A stretch of 37,863 bases of DNA, from positions 1-37,863 of the forward strand of contig NZ_JWIZ01000027.1 of NCBI RefSeq assembly GCF_001038205.1, read 5' to 3'. This document shows, in pieces, positions 16,366 to 24,214 of this stretch. Position 1 is the stretch's first letter, and every line of letters begins with the position of its first letter. A program made the translations under genes and the position numbers. This DNA is from Muribacter muris. Its GTDB lineage: Bacteria; Pseudomonadota; Gammaproteobacteria; Enterobacterales; Pasteurellaceae. The notes under the pieces were generated by a model that saw only the letters and a list, made by a program, of their open reading frames with translations, had not been told where the DNA came from and ran no database searches.

Positions 16366-16964
16366 TATTTTTTAGGTAATGAGTTATAATACCAATAAGG
16401 TAGTTTACGATTTTTAATATACTTCTTAAAATCATCATCAATATAATAACTATAAGGTTCCTCATTTTCATCATAAGCTAACCCTAAACCAAGTTGAATT
16501 AAGTATTCAACTCCTTCAAAACCATATATTCCCGAACTTCCAAAAAGCTTTATTTCAGGAATGTCATTAGCTTTTTCTCCTTTGCTATTGCATATATAAT
16601 CCCAACATTCCAATCTCAAGTTATTTAATATAAATGAATTATTATAACTCATATTAGATAAATTATTAAAATACCCTAACCACCATGATTTTTTATTAAT
16701 TACTAAGGGAGGCGCTATAATATCTAGACTTTCAACTTTCTCTATTAGTAAATCAATAGATACATCATTAATATTTTCAACTGAATAATTTACTAACAAA
16801 ATCGTAATTACTACATTATCTCCTATAACAATATTATTTAACTCAGTAAGTATAACTATACCCAAATAATATTTATCATTGATAGAATAATAAAATATAT
16901 CGCCTTGCTTTAGCTTCGGTCTTGATTTTTTAATAACTTTTAACTTTATGATTTTTTGAGACAT
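16365..16964 (-). CDS. Imm26-like immunity protein (proximal copy)
   Basis: 199 residues, AT-rich, no signal peptide. The segment PKLKQGDIFYYSINDKYYLG (about 15-34) is Imm26-like. Later parts have conserved-looking aromatic blocks (SWWLGYFNNLSNMSY, LECWDYICNSKG). The start ATG at 16964 overlaps the end of the toxin-tip-like ORF at 16946-17161 by 19 nt, the usual arrangement of a polymorphic toxin tip and its immunity gene. It is followed by a second Imm26-like gene in a 1-nt overlap. Likely role: neutralising the toxin whose tip remnant precedes it. That pairing is inferred from overlap only. Confidence 0.62.
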   Translation of the reverse strand: MSQKIIKLKVIKKSRPKLKQGDIFYYSINDKYYLGIVILTELNNIVIGDNVVITILLVNYSVENINDVSIDLLIEKVESLDIIAPPLVINKKSWWLGYFNNLSNMSYNNSFILNNLRLECWDYICNSKGEKANDIPEIKLFGSSGIYGFEGVEYLIQLGLGLAYDENEEPYSYYIDDDFKKYIKNRKLPYWYYNSLPKK

Positions 16965-17161
16965 TTCTTTATTCCTAATTCTTTAGCTAATTTAGGATCA
17001 TTATTTCTGATCCAATCTTCACCCCATAAAACAGCATCATTATAAATTGCTCGTTTAGGGCTAATACTATTTATTATATTTCTATCTTTCACTCCATTTA
17101 ATTTTCTATTATGAATAATTGCCTGTTCAACGGATCTACGTAGTGGGTTTAATGTTTTCAT
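16946..17161 (-). CDS. Orphan toxin-tip-like fragment (71 residues)
   Basis: Short, basic, AT-rich ORF directly preceded by an in-frame stop (TAAATG), so it is not attached to an Rhs core here. Residues include SVEQAIIHNRKLNGVKDRN, SPKRAIYNDAVLWGEDWI and DPKLAKELGIKK. I do not recognise the fold. Its stop region overlaps the start of an Imm26-like gene by 19 nt, as Rhs toxin tips overlap their immunity genes. I therefore read it as the displaced C-terminal end of a former Rhs or similar toxin, probably incomplete. It may be untranslated or inactive. Confidence 0.45.
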   Translation of the reverse strand: MKTLNPLRRSVEQAIIHNRKLNGVKDRNIINSISPKRAIYNDAVLWGEDWIRNNDPKLAKELGIKKCLKKS

Positions 17162-17238
17162 TTAAGCTGAGAATGATTTCAGAAAAAGTAACAACTCTTA
17201 TATAAGAAGATAAGATAATATTCTTAATAATTCCTGTG

Positions 17239-17682
17239 TTACCATTTATAGAATCCTACCTGATATTCGTCGTATATAAAGCAAAAACCATTCTTAAAAT
17301 CTTTGCTATAGATAATAATATCATCATTAGTATTAAATAAAGAAAAAATTATATTAGATTTATATCTAAGAAAAATATCTATTGGTATGTTTAATTGAAT
17401 CCTTTCTTTGAAAAAAACAAATAATATTATTTCGTCTATTCTCCAATTAATAGATTTTGCTAAATTTAATACATCACCAGCACTAATTTTTTCCCTATCA
17501 AAATAACACACTCTATACTTTTCAGAAAAAGTATAAATCTTTTTTAAGTTATCTAATGTAACCTTATCATTTTCAACGCATTTAATATTACTACGGCATT
17601 CATCTAAACCAAGTAACGAAATTATCTCTTTTAATAACATTTTTCTCTTTAGAACAGCAATTCTATTTTTTATTTCTTGCAT
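17239..17682 (-). CDS. Candidate immunity protein for the Rhs toxin tip
   Basis: 147 residues, no signal peptide, AT-rich, cytoplasmic by sequence. Its start overlaps the end of the Rhs toxin ORF by 13 nt (17670-17682), the hallmark position of a cognate immunity gene. I recognise no family. A basic N-terminus (IKNRIAVLKRKMLLKEI) precedes an alternating hydrophobic/charged body. A pairing with the toxin at 17670 is the simplest reading, since polymorphic toxin tips are nearly always followed by their own immunity gene. Confidence 0.6.
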   Translation of the reverse strand: MQEIKNRIAVLKRKMLLKEIISLLGLDECRSNIKCVENDKVTLDNLKKIYTFSEKYRVCYFDREKISAGDVLNLAKSINWRIDEIILFVFFKERIQLNIPIDIFLRYKSNIIFSLFNTNDDIIIYSKDFKNGFCFIYDEYQVGFYKW

Positions 17683-18155
17683 TTTTTCACCTTTTCAAAA
17701 CCTTGTATATCTTCTGGAAAATGCCCATTGTATTGCTTATATCTTCCTTTATCCATAGGACTACCCTTTGAGTCATCTGCAGCATGAAAATGAGGTCCTC
17801 TACCAAATTTATCGTTTTCATGTAGTATCACATATTTATTCTTTCCTTCATTTGAAAATTTGAATACCGTACGGTTTTCTGATGTATTATCATGCACAAA
17901 TTTATGAGTATCAAATTGACTACTTTTTGGTATTCCCGCTGCTTGTTTAGCCGCTCTAAAATTCTTTCTTCTAGTTGATAAGCCTAATTCATCTATTTGT
18001 TCGAAAGGATTGCTTACGTAACTATACGTTTTTTCCCCACCCGCTAGCCCAATCGGATCTAAGCACAGATAATTCCCCGTTTCCGGGTCGTAATAACGGA
18101 AGCGGTTATAAGCCAATCCTGATTCTTGGTCTAGCCACTGCCCCGCAAATAACAT
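17670..18155 (-). CDS. Truncated Rhs protein C-terminus with toxin tip
   Basis: The visible ORF starts at an internal Met of the Rhs core: AGQWLDQESGLAYNRFRYYD, then PETGNYLCLDPIGLAGG is the RHS-repeat-associated core end. The core coding frame continues upstream to 18284 (43 more residues, including TPEGELAWKAEKRTLWGI and YQFKYPNPIDPE) until a stop at 18285-18287, where an IS21 remnant begins. The rest of the Rhs gene is lost. After the core, about residues 57-161 form a variable toxin tip with His/Asp-rich GRGPHFHAADDSKGS and YNGHFPEDIQGF, which suggests a metal-dependent nuclease, though the family is uncertain. With no promoter or full core it is probably a silent cassette that could be recombined onto another Rhs gene. 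Confidence 0.8.
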   Translation of the reverse strand: MLFAGQWLDQESGLAYNRFRYYDPETGNYLCLDPIGLAGGEKTYSYVSNPFEQIDELGLSTRRKNFRAAKQAAGIPKSSQFDTHKFVHDNTSENRTVFKFSNEGKNKYVILHENDKFGRGPHFHAADDSKGSPMDKGRYKQYNGHFPEDIQGFEKVKKCKK

Positions 18156-18284
18156 CTCCGGGTCAATCGGGTTCGGATACTTGAACTGATACCAATTAAA
18201 ACAGATACCCCAAAGCGTGCGTTTTTCCGCTTTCCACGCCAGTTCGCCTTCGGGGGTAAATAGCCTTAAATGTCCTGTTGCGCC

Positions 18285-18411
18285 CTATTATGTTCAAACC
18301 TACTTGAGGCAAACACTCGAAATATCGATAGACTCCCATAATTACGCCTTTGACTATTTTGGTGGTATGCCGTCTCGAGGGATCTTTGACCATGGTGAAT
18401 CATTTCCTTAA
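18285..18411 (+). pseudogene. istA: istA transposase fragment (IS21 family)
   Basis: The frame reads YYVQTYLRQTLEISIDSHN, then YAFDYFGGMPSRGIFDH. This matches the part of the IstA DDE integrase domain where a target motif like AFEYFGGVP-x-x-I-x-YDN is conserved. It stops at TAA 18409-18411. Only about 40 codons remain. The region is directly followed by istB sequence, so an internal deletion joined the two. Confidence 0.7.
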
Positions 18412-18423
18412 TTGAGCCTTTAT

Positions 18424-18876
18424 AGGTAGGCGCATCTCCGACTTTATCTTGGACGGTAAATATCTCAAGGAGAAGCACAATATTATTTTAGTCGTAGGAT
18501 CTGGAACCGAAAGCTCACTTAGAGACAGCGTAGGGCTTCAAGCGGCTAAACAAGGCTATAAAGTACGGTTTTGGCATGTATTAGATTGAGCGAATCAACT
18601 GGAATTGGATAGTCAAATGAAGCAATTTAAGCTGGTTCCTCAAATGCCCCGTCAATATGTCATTATTTTGGATAAGTTGGGCTCTCCTTTTTCACCTGAT
18701 GAGCCAACTTCACGAACACACTAGTGCGATTATTACCACTAATCTTGAGCTTTCGGAATGGGGGTAGATTACTTACAGAGTCAAAAATGACAAATGCGTA
18801 ATTAGATAGGTTAATTCACCATTATCATATATTAGAAACAGGTTATGAATCTTACCGTTGTAAACACCGTAATTAA
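18424..18876 (+). pseudogene. istB: istB helper ATPase pseudogene (IS21 family)
   Basis: The order of motifs is that of IstB: DFILDGKYLKEKHNIILVVG followed by GSGTESS in place of the Walker A GxGTGKS/T; AAKQGYKVRFWHVLD; QYVIILDKLGSPF (Walker B-like ILDELG); then after a frameshift FHLMSQLHEHTSAIITTNL and LSEWG; and lastly LDRLIHHYHILETGYESYRC ending at TAA 18874-18876. Lesions include a TGA in place of the Leu after VLD, a frameshift near 18695, another near 18765 and an in-frame TAA near 18798. The Walker lysine is lost. Inactive beyond doubt. Confidence 0.85.
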
Positions 18877-19360
18877 TCTAGTATAAATAAGTGGATCGCT
18901 CTTGGATGATCTTTGTGGGTTAATTTTTGCAGATTATTGAGACGTACTGTACCGGCGCTAATAACGCTCTAAATTCTGCGTACCTTGCCCTTGCCTACGA
19001 TAGTGATATATCAGGGTAATTGCCAATCGTGATGCTACTTTTCTTTTTCGTGTAAGGCTTATTGTAATTAAAAACGAAAACCTTTACCCCATTCTTGCGA
19101 ACAATCAAACGCAAACAGCCCCCAGCAACCCAACATCAAGCCTTATACAGCAAGAGATAAAATAAAAATAAGTAACAAGTTTTTTTCTGTGCTGTTTTTC
19201 ATTTTGGGAGTAAAAAAGTAACAAACCCATTTCTTGTTACTTTTTTAGTGTTGCCGACGGTTTATGTAGGATTATGTTTAAATACATTATAAGCCCGTCA
19301 TTATTATCAAGGTGTTATAGGTTGGTAGGATTACACTGATTTAGGGTGGTTTAGGTGGAT
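18877..19360. other. Gene-free stretch between IS21 remnant and selC
   Basis: No intact gene in about 480 bp. One plus-strand frame without a start codon is weakly protein-like (about 19014-19162, including NRDATFLFRVRLIVIKNEN), perhaps another remnant. The notable structure is the hairpin at 19211-19247. This stretch is the side adjoining the 3' end of tRNA-Sec, where an integrase gene or attachment repeat would be expected in an intact island. I found neither by eye. Confidence 0.5.
19211..19247. terminator. Strong AT-rich inverted repeat (possible bidirectional terminator)
   Basis: TAAAAAAGTAACAA (19211-19224) is perfectly repeated in inverse as TTGTTACTTTTTTA (19234-19247) with a 9-nt loop. 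An A-run at one side and a T-run at the other fit a bidirectional terminator. Its core AGTAACAA also occurs in direct orientation at 19171-19178, so the arms may also serve as a repeated binding site. Confidence 0.5.
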
Positions 19361-19455
19361 TGGCGGAAGTGAATGGGAGTTGAACCCACCCAAGAACGCT
19401 GGCGTCCTTAACAGGATTTGAAGTCCTGCCGACTCACCGGAGCCGACTCACTTCC
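19361..19455 (-). tRNA. selC: tRNA-Sec (anticodon UCA)
   Basis: The minus strand folds as selenocysteine tRNA. It has an 8-bp acceptor (GGAAGTGA with TCACTTCC), a 6-bp D stem with the loop TCCGGTGA, an anticodon stem CAGGA/TCCTG with loop CTTCAAA (anticodon TCA, complement at 19419-19421), a long variable arm (AAGGACG/CGTTCTT) and a T arm TGGG-TTCAACT-CCCA. Discriminator G and an encoded CCA end the 95-nt gene, the same length as E. coli selC. It lies divergent from selA, 61 bp away. Its 3' end faces the accessory block; selC is a frequent integration target. Confidence 0.97.
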
Positions 19456-19516
19456 GAAAAAGTAGCACTATTCTACTGAATTTATTAGAATTGTGCAAAA
19501 TTCTAATGGATTGATT

Positions 19517-20923
19517 ATGCACGCCTTATTTCGCACCCTGCCCTCTGTGGATAAATTGCTCAAACACCCACGAGGTATCACACTTGTCGAGCAATTTGGG
19601 CATACCGCTTTTGTCGAACAAGCCCGACAGTTAATCGCATACGCCCGCCGGACGATTCAGCACACCCAACAACTGCCGCCGATTTTCGCACAGGAAGCCA
19701 TTCTGTTTGATACGCTTGCCGAGCGGCTCAACCAATCACAACAAATTGAAATGCAAGCGGTTTTTAACCTTACCGGCACAGTTTTGCATACCAATTTGGG
19801 GCGGGGGTTATGGTCTGAACAGGCAATCAATGCAGCCACTCAAGCAATGCGGCATAATGTTGCCTTGGAGTATGACTTAGACGAGGGCAAGCGTAGCCAT
19901 CGGGATCATTACATCAGCGGCTTGTTGCAACAGCTCACCTGTGCGGAAGCGGCTTGCATAGTCAATAATAATGCCGCCGCTGTGCTGCTGATGTTAGCCA
20001 CCTTCGCACAGGGCAAAGAAGTGATCGTTTCACGGGGCGAATTGGTTGAGATTGGCGGTGCATTCCGCATTCCCGATATTATGCAGCAGGCCGGTTGCAA
20101 ATTGATTGAAGTCGGTACGACAAATCGCACCCACTTAAGCGATTATCGCCACGCAATCAACGAAAATACCGCCTTTTTAATGAAAGTTCACACCAGTAAT
20201 TATCAAATCCAAGGCTTTACGGCGAGTGTGGCGGAAGAGCCGTTAGTCGCACTTGGGCGAGAGTTTGGGCTACCCGTCATCAGTGATTTAGGCAGCGGCT
20301 CGCTGATCGATATGCAGTCGCTCAATTTACCGACAGAACCAATGGTACAACAAAAAATCGCTGCCGGTGTGGATTTGGTCTCCTTTTCGGGAGATAAATT
20401 ACTCGGCGGCCCGCAAGCCGGCATTATTGTCGGCAAAAAAACGCTGATCGATCAACTCCAGAGCCACCCGCTCAAACGGGTTTTACGCTGCGACAAGGTG
20501 ATTTTATCAGCACTGGAAGCGACCCTACGCCACTATCTCTCTCCGGAGAAGCTGACAGACGCCTTGCCGACATTCTCACTCCTAACCCAATCAACCGAAC
20601 AGTTGCAACACAAAGCGGAGCGGCTTAAAAGTACCCTTTGCAAGCGGTTAGATAGCCGCTACGATTTGCAAATCGAGCCGAGCCTCGCCCAAATCGGCAG
20701 CGGCGCATTACCGAGCGAAAGGCTTGCATCGGTGGCAGTAACCGTTGCCTGCGACAATCCGCAGCACCTCTCGGCACTGGTACGCCAATTCAAATCTCTG
20801 CCCCACCCAATTATTTGCCGGATCGCCCAGCAAAAAATCTGGCTGGATTTACGCTCTGTCGCCCAGTTTGATGCATTGATTGAAATGTTGGAAAGCAACC
20901 ATACACTCAATACTCCTTCCTAG
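19517..20923 (+). CDS. selA: L-seryl-tRNA(Sec) selenium transferase SelA
   Basis: About 468 residues, normal for SelA. The PLP enzyme converts Ser-tRNA(Sec) to Sec-tRNA(Sec) with selenophosphate. The PLP lysine is Lys294 in [13 protein letters not shown]. Other family blocks are [33 protein letters not shown] and [13 protein letters not shown] chose ATG 19517 because the protein then begins [15 protein letters not shown] as in relatives and has TGGA 6 nt upstream. A GTG at 19493 would add eight residues. selB, often next to selA, is not in the window. The neighbouring selC shows that the selenocysteine pathway is maintained. Confidence 0.95.
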   Translation: MHALFRTLPSVDKLLKHPRGITLVEQFGHTAFVEQARQLIAYARRTIQHTQQLPPIFAQEAILFDTLAERLNQSQQIEMQAVFNLTGTVLHTNLGRGLWSEQAINAATQAMRHNVALEYDLDEGKRSHRDHYISGLLQQLTCAEAACIVNNNAAAVLLMLATFAQGKEVIVSRGELVEIGGAFRIPDIMQQAGCKLIEVGTTNRTHLSDYRHAINENTAFLMKVHTSNYQIQGFTASVAEEPLVALGREFGLPVISDLGSGSLIDMQSLNLPTEPMVQQKIAAGVDLVSFSGDKLLGGPQAGIIVGKKTLIDQLQSHPLKRVLRCDKVILSALEATLRHYLSPEKLTDALPTFSLLTQSTEQLQHKAERLKSTLCKRLDSRYDLQIEPSLAQIGSGALPSERLASVAVTVACDNPQHLSALVRQFKSLPHPIICRIAQQKIWLDLRSVAQFDALIEMLESNHTLNTPS

Positions 20924-20936
20924 CAACTCGCTACGC

Positions 20937-20990
20937 AAGCGGTCTGATTCCCTTGTTTTTTTGCAAAAAATCGGTATAATCTGACCGCTT
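20937..20990. terminator. Uptake-sequence pair forming the selA terminator
   Basis: AAGCGGTCTGATT (20937-20949) and AATCTGACCGCTT (20978-20990) are inverted copies with one mismatch, each carrying the core of the Apl-type uptake sequence, followed by a T-rich stretch. Paired uptake sequences commonly act as terminators in this family. The loop holds a promoter-like sequence for rpsP. Confidence 0.6.
20953..20980 (+). promoter_or_regulatory. Predicted sigma-70 promoter of the rpsP operon
   Basis: TTGTTT (20953-20958), 16 bp, then a perfect TATAAT (20975-20980). It lies 98 bp before the rpsP start, within the uptake-sequence inverted repeat, whose right arm overlaps the last bases of the -10 box. 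Predicted by eye only. Confidence 0.55.
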
Positions 20991-21023
20991 TTTCTATCTT
21001 TTATTGATAGGAAGCGTGACTTG

Positions 21024-21046
21024 CCCTCACCTCGAACGAGGGTTTT
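21024..21046 (+). terminator. Hairpin plus T-run in the rpsP leader (possible attenuator)
   Basis: CCCTC and GAGGG arms enclose a short loop and are followed by TTTTTC, all inside the untranslated leader between the predicted promoter and rpsP. It could attenuate transcription of this ribosomal protein operon or end upstream read-through. Confidence 0.45.
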
Positions 21047-21078
21047 TCTTTTTACTATCAACAATTTAGAGGACGGTT

Positions 21079-21327
21079 ATGGTAACCATTCGTTTATCTC
21101 GTGGCGGAGCTAAAAAACGCCCATTCTATCAAATCGTGGTCGCAGACAGCCGCAGCCCACGTGACGGTCGCTTCATTGAGCGTATCGGTTTCTTCAACCC
21201 TATCGCAGCCGGTCAGGCAGAGCGTCTTCGTGTCAATCTTGAAGCCGTTGATGCGTGGGTTGCAAAAGGTGCATCACTTTCAGATCGTGTTGCCGTATTA
21301 GTAAAAGAAGCGCGTAAAGCAGCTTAA
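21079..21327 (+). CDS. rpsP: 30S ribosomal protein S16
   Basis: 82 residues, the standard S16 length. It begins [19 protein letters not shown] and contains [19 protein letters not shown], both diagnostic. S16 is a small-subunit assembly protein. GAGGA stands ahead of the ATG. It is first in the conserved operon rpsP-rimM-trmD-rplS, 32 bp before rimM. The predicted promoter and leader hairpin lie upstream. Confidence 0.98.
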   Translation: MVTIRLSRGGAKKRPFYQIVVADSRSPRDGRFIERIGFFNPIAAGQAERLRVNLEAVDAWVAKGASLSDRVAVLVKEARKAA

Positions 21328-21359
21328 TTTTTACACCCTTTTCAATAATGTAGGTGAGT

Positions 21360-21887
21360 ATGAGCGAACAAAAAATCGAAGTCGTTGGAAAATTAGGATC
21401 AACCTATGGTATCCGTGGCTGGTTGCGTCTCTATTCATCGACAGAAGAAGCAGAAAGCATTTTCGATTATCAGCCGTGGTTCTTAAAAATCAAAGGGCAA
21501 TGGCAGCCGATCGAACTGGAAAGTTGGCGTTATCACAACAACGATTTGATTGTGAAACTCAAAGGCACGGACGACCGTGAAGCCGCCCAATTATTGACGA
21601 ACAGCGAAATCGGCGTAGATTTAGCCTGTTTTCCGACATTGGACGAGGGCGATTACTATTGGCACGACCTTATCGGCTGCCAAGTAGTCAATCTGCAAGG
21701 CTACACAATGGGCGTGGTGTCGGAGATGATGGAAACCGGTTCAAACGATGTACTGGTGGTACGAGCAACGGCAAAAGATGCTTTCGGCAAGCAAGAGCGG
21801 TTAATTCCGTTCTTATATGAACAAGTAGTTAAAAGAGTAGATCTCGCCACCAAAACAATTGAGGTGGACTGGGACGCTGGTTTCTAA
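21360..21887 (+). CDS. rimM: Ribosome maturation factor RimM
   Basis: 175 residues from ATG 21360, the usual RimM length. A GTG two codons earlier (21354) is less likely because the AGG ribosome site lies about 6 nt before 21360. N-terminal domain: [20 protein letters not shown]-terminal PRC-barrel-type domain: [14 protein letters not shown] and [16 protein letters not shown]. RimM binds S19 and helps mature the 30S head. Second gene of the operon. Confidence 0.96.
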   Translation: MSEQKIEVVGKLGSTYGIRGWLRLYSSTEEAESIFDYQPWFLKIKGQWQPIELESWRYHNNDLIVKLKGTDDREAAQLLTNSEIGVDLACFPTLDEGDYYWHDLIGCQVVNLQGYTMGVVSEMMETGSNDVLVVRATAKDAFGKQERLIPFLYEQVVKRVDLATKTIEVDWDAGF

Positions 21888-21922
21888 CCTCAGGTATGCA
21901 GTGAGCTTTAGGGAGTAGCATT

Positions 21923-23054
<1,132 letters not shown>

Positions 23055-23078
23055 TTTTCGCAACCATAATGCAAAAGA

Positions 23079-23104
23079 AAAGGCTTGGGTTTCCCCAAGC
23101 CTTT
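23079..23104 (+). terminator. Rho-independent terminator of rplS (repeat copy 1)
   Basis: AAAGGCTTGGG (23079-23089) and CCCAAGCCTTT (23094-23104) form an 11-bp stem with a TTTC loop. A 26-bp copy with one mismatch recurs at 24117-24142, on the other side of the two-gene cassette. Confidence 0.9.
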
Positions 23105-23165
23105 ATTGATTAAATAATTAAAAATTTATAGAATATTATTAATTACATACTTAGAGGAGTACGTT

Positions 23166-23657
23166 ATGAATGTCAATGTTATAAAAACAGCACAGCGTAT
23201 TCTAGACGTATATTGGGATAGAAGTATTCCCGTGAACGTTGATGATATCGCACAAAAAATGAATGTTGAGGTTTATTATCTGCCAAAACTAGCTGGAGGA
23301 GATGATATTTCAGGTCGTTTTGATATTGTTAACGGTATTCCAACTTGTTATATCAGAAATACAGATGTTGAACAGCGTCAGCGTTTTACACTTGCCCACG
23401 AGCTAGGACACTTTATCCTAAACCACGGGGGGGGGTTTCGGGATAACTCAGCCTCCTTTAATATGCATAACTATGATCCGAGAGAAGTTGATGCAAATGC
23501 ATTTGCCGCAGAGCTATTAATGCCTAAAATTGCGATTGACTATGTCATTGAAAAATTAAAAAACATTCACTCCATTGATGAATTTGCACATCTATTTAAT
23601 GTATCCATACCTGCAATGACTTATCGTTTAAAAAATTTAGGTATCCATTTATCTTGA
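23166..23657 (+). CDS. ImmA/IrrE-family zinc metallopeptidase with G9 tract
   Basis: 163 residues of the ImmA/IrrE (DUF955) family. The zinc site is HELGH (78-82) in RFTLAHELGHFILNHGGG, and Glu107 in REVDANAFAAELLMP is the likely third ligand. ImmA cleaves a repressor in Bacillus ICE elements; related proteins occur in toxin-antitoxin and defence settings. This copy has no helix-turn-helix of its own and no repressor gene beside it. A run of nine G (23427-23435) lies just after the active site in an otherwise AT-rich gene; a change in its length would frameshift the protein. GGAG precedes ATG 23166. The next gene starts 9 bp after the stop. The family call is strong; the target is unknown. 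Confidence 0.9.
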   Translation: MNVNVIKTAQRILDVYWDRSIPVNVDDIAQKMNVEVYYLPKLAGGDDISGRFDIVNGIPTCYIRNTDVEQRQRFTLAHELGHFILNHGGGFRDNSASFNMHNYDPREVDANAFAAELLMPKIAIDYVIEKLKNIHSIDEFAHLFNVSIPAMTYRLKNLGIHLS

Positions 23658-23666
23658 GGAAATTTT

Positions 23667-24110
23667 ATGTCAAATAATATCAACATTCCTAGAGAAGAAC
23701 AAAACAGCGATAACTTTGTTGATGCAGAGAATAACAGCATACAGCCTGATAATACTAAAATAGAACCAAATATCCCTCAACCAAATATTCTAAGGCAAGA
23801 TATTATTGATTATGAAAAAGAACGTCGTATATTATTTAGAATAGCCTTTGGCTTCTCTATCTTTTTTATTTTATGCTTATATATTGGACTATTTTGGTGG
23901 ATTTACTCTCAAAGTATCGGTTATCATATCAATAATAATATGTGGCACATCGCTGTTATTTTTGCTCTTCCAGCCACAACTTTACTTATAGCAATCTTAA
24001 AATTAGTATCTAAGCATCAAGAACCTACCGTATCAAGTCATTCTCCTATTAAAGAATTTAGTAATCAATTACTAAGTGTCATCAAAGAATTTCTAAATAC
24101 TAGAAAATAG
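23667..24110 (+). CDS. Two-TM membrane protein partnered with ImmA-like peptidase
   Basis: 147 residues. A long, hydrophilic, Asn/Pro/Glu-rich and probably disordered N-terminus (1-52) is followed by TM1 (about 56-79, ILFRIAFGFSIFFILCLYIG), a short loop with SIGYHINNNMW, TM2 (about 93-113, HIAVIFALPATTLLIAILKL), and a short cytoplasmic-looking tail. The ribosome site GAGGAAA overlaps the stop of the peptidase gene, so the two form one operon. I recognise no family. The flexible N-terminus could be a substrate of the peptidase, with the membrane part as effector, but that is speculation. Confidence 0.75.
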   Translation: MSNNINIPREEQNSDNFVDAENNSIQPDNTKIEPNIPQPNILRQDIIDYEKERRILFRIAFGFSIFFILCLYIGLFWWIYSQSIGYHINNNMWHIAVIFALPATTLLIAILKLVSKHQEPTVSSHSPIKEFSNQLLSVIKEFLNTRK

Positions 24111-24116
24111 AGAAAC

Positions 24117-24142
24117 AAAGGCTTGGGTTTCGCCAAGCCTTT
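24117..24142. terminator. Terminator between convergent genes (repeat copy 2)
   Basis: The stem AAAGGCTTGGG / GCCAAGCCTTT is followed by TTTTTT on the plus strand. It differs from 23079-23104 by a single base (G for C near the loop). It ends the two-gene cassette and could also serve gshAB from the other side. Confidence 0.85.
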
Positions 24143-24214
24143 GTTTTTTCAATCGGTGAGTTCTGTTAAGTTTTTTGCAAAATTCTCACCCAAATTCACC
24201 ACTTTTTTTCTACT

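Larger units (their letters stand above)
18285..18876 (+). mobile_element. Decayed IS21-family element (istA and istB fragments)
   Basis: Two adjacent stretches on the plus strand match the two genes of IS21-type elements, both broken. The left edge abuts the point where the Rhs core frame stops, so insertion and later deletion probably removed the 5' part of the Rhs gene. No terminal repeats or target duplication could be made out. Confidence 0.8.

Noticed and set aside
18196-18478. Minus-strand ORFs of 65 and 70 residues
   Set aside because: They run across the Rhs/IS21 junction in frames other than the recognisable Rhs and IstA/IstB frames.
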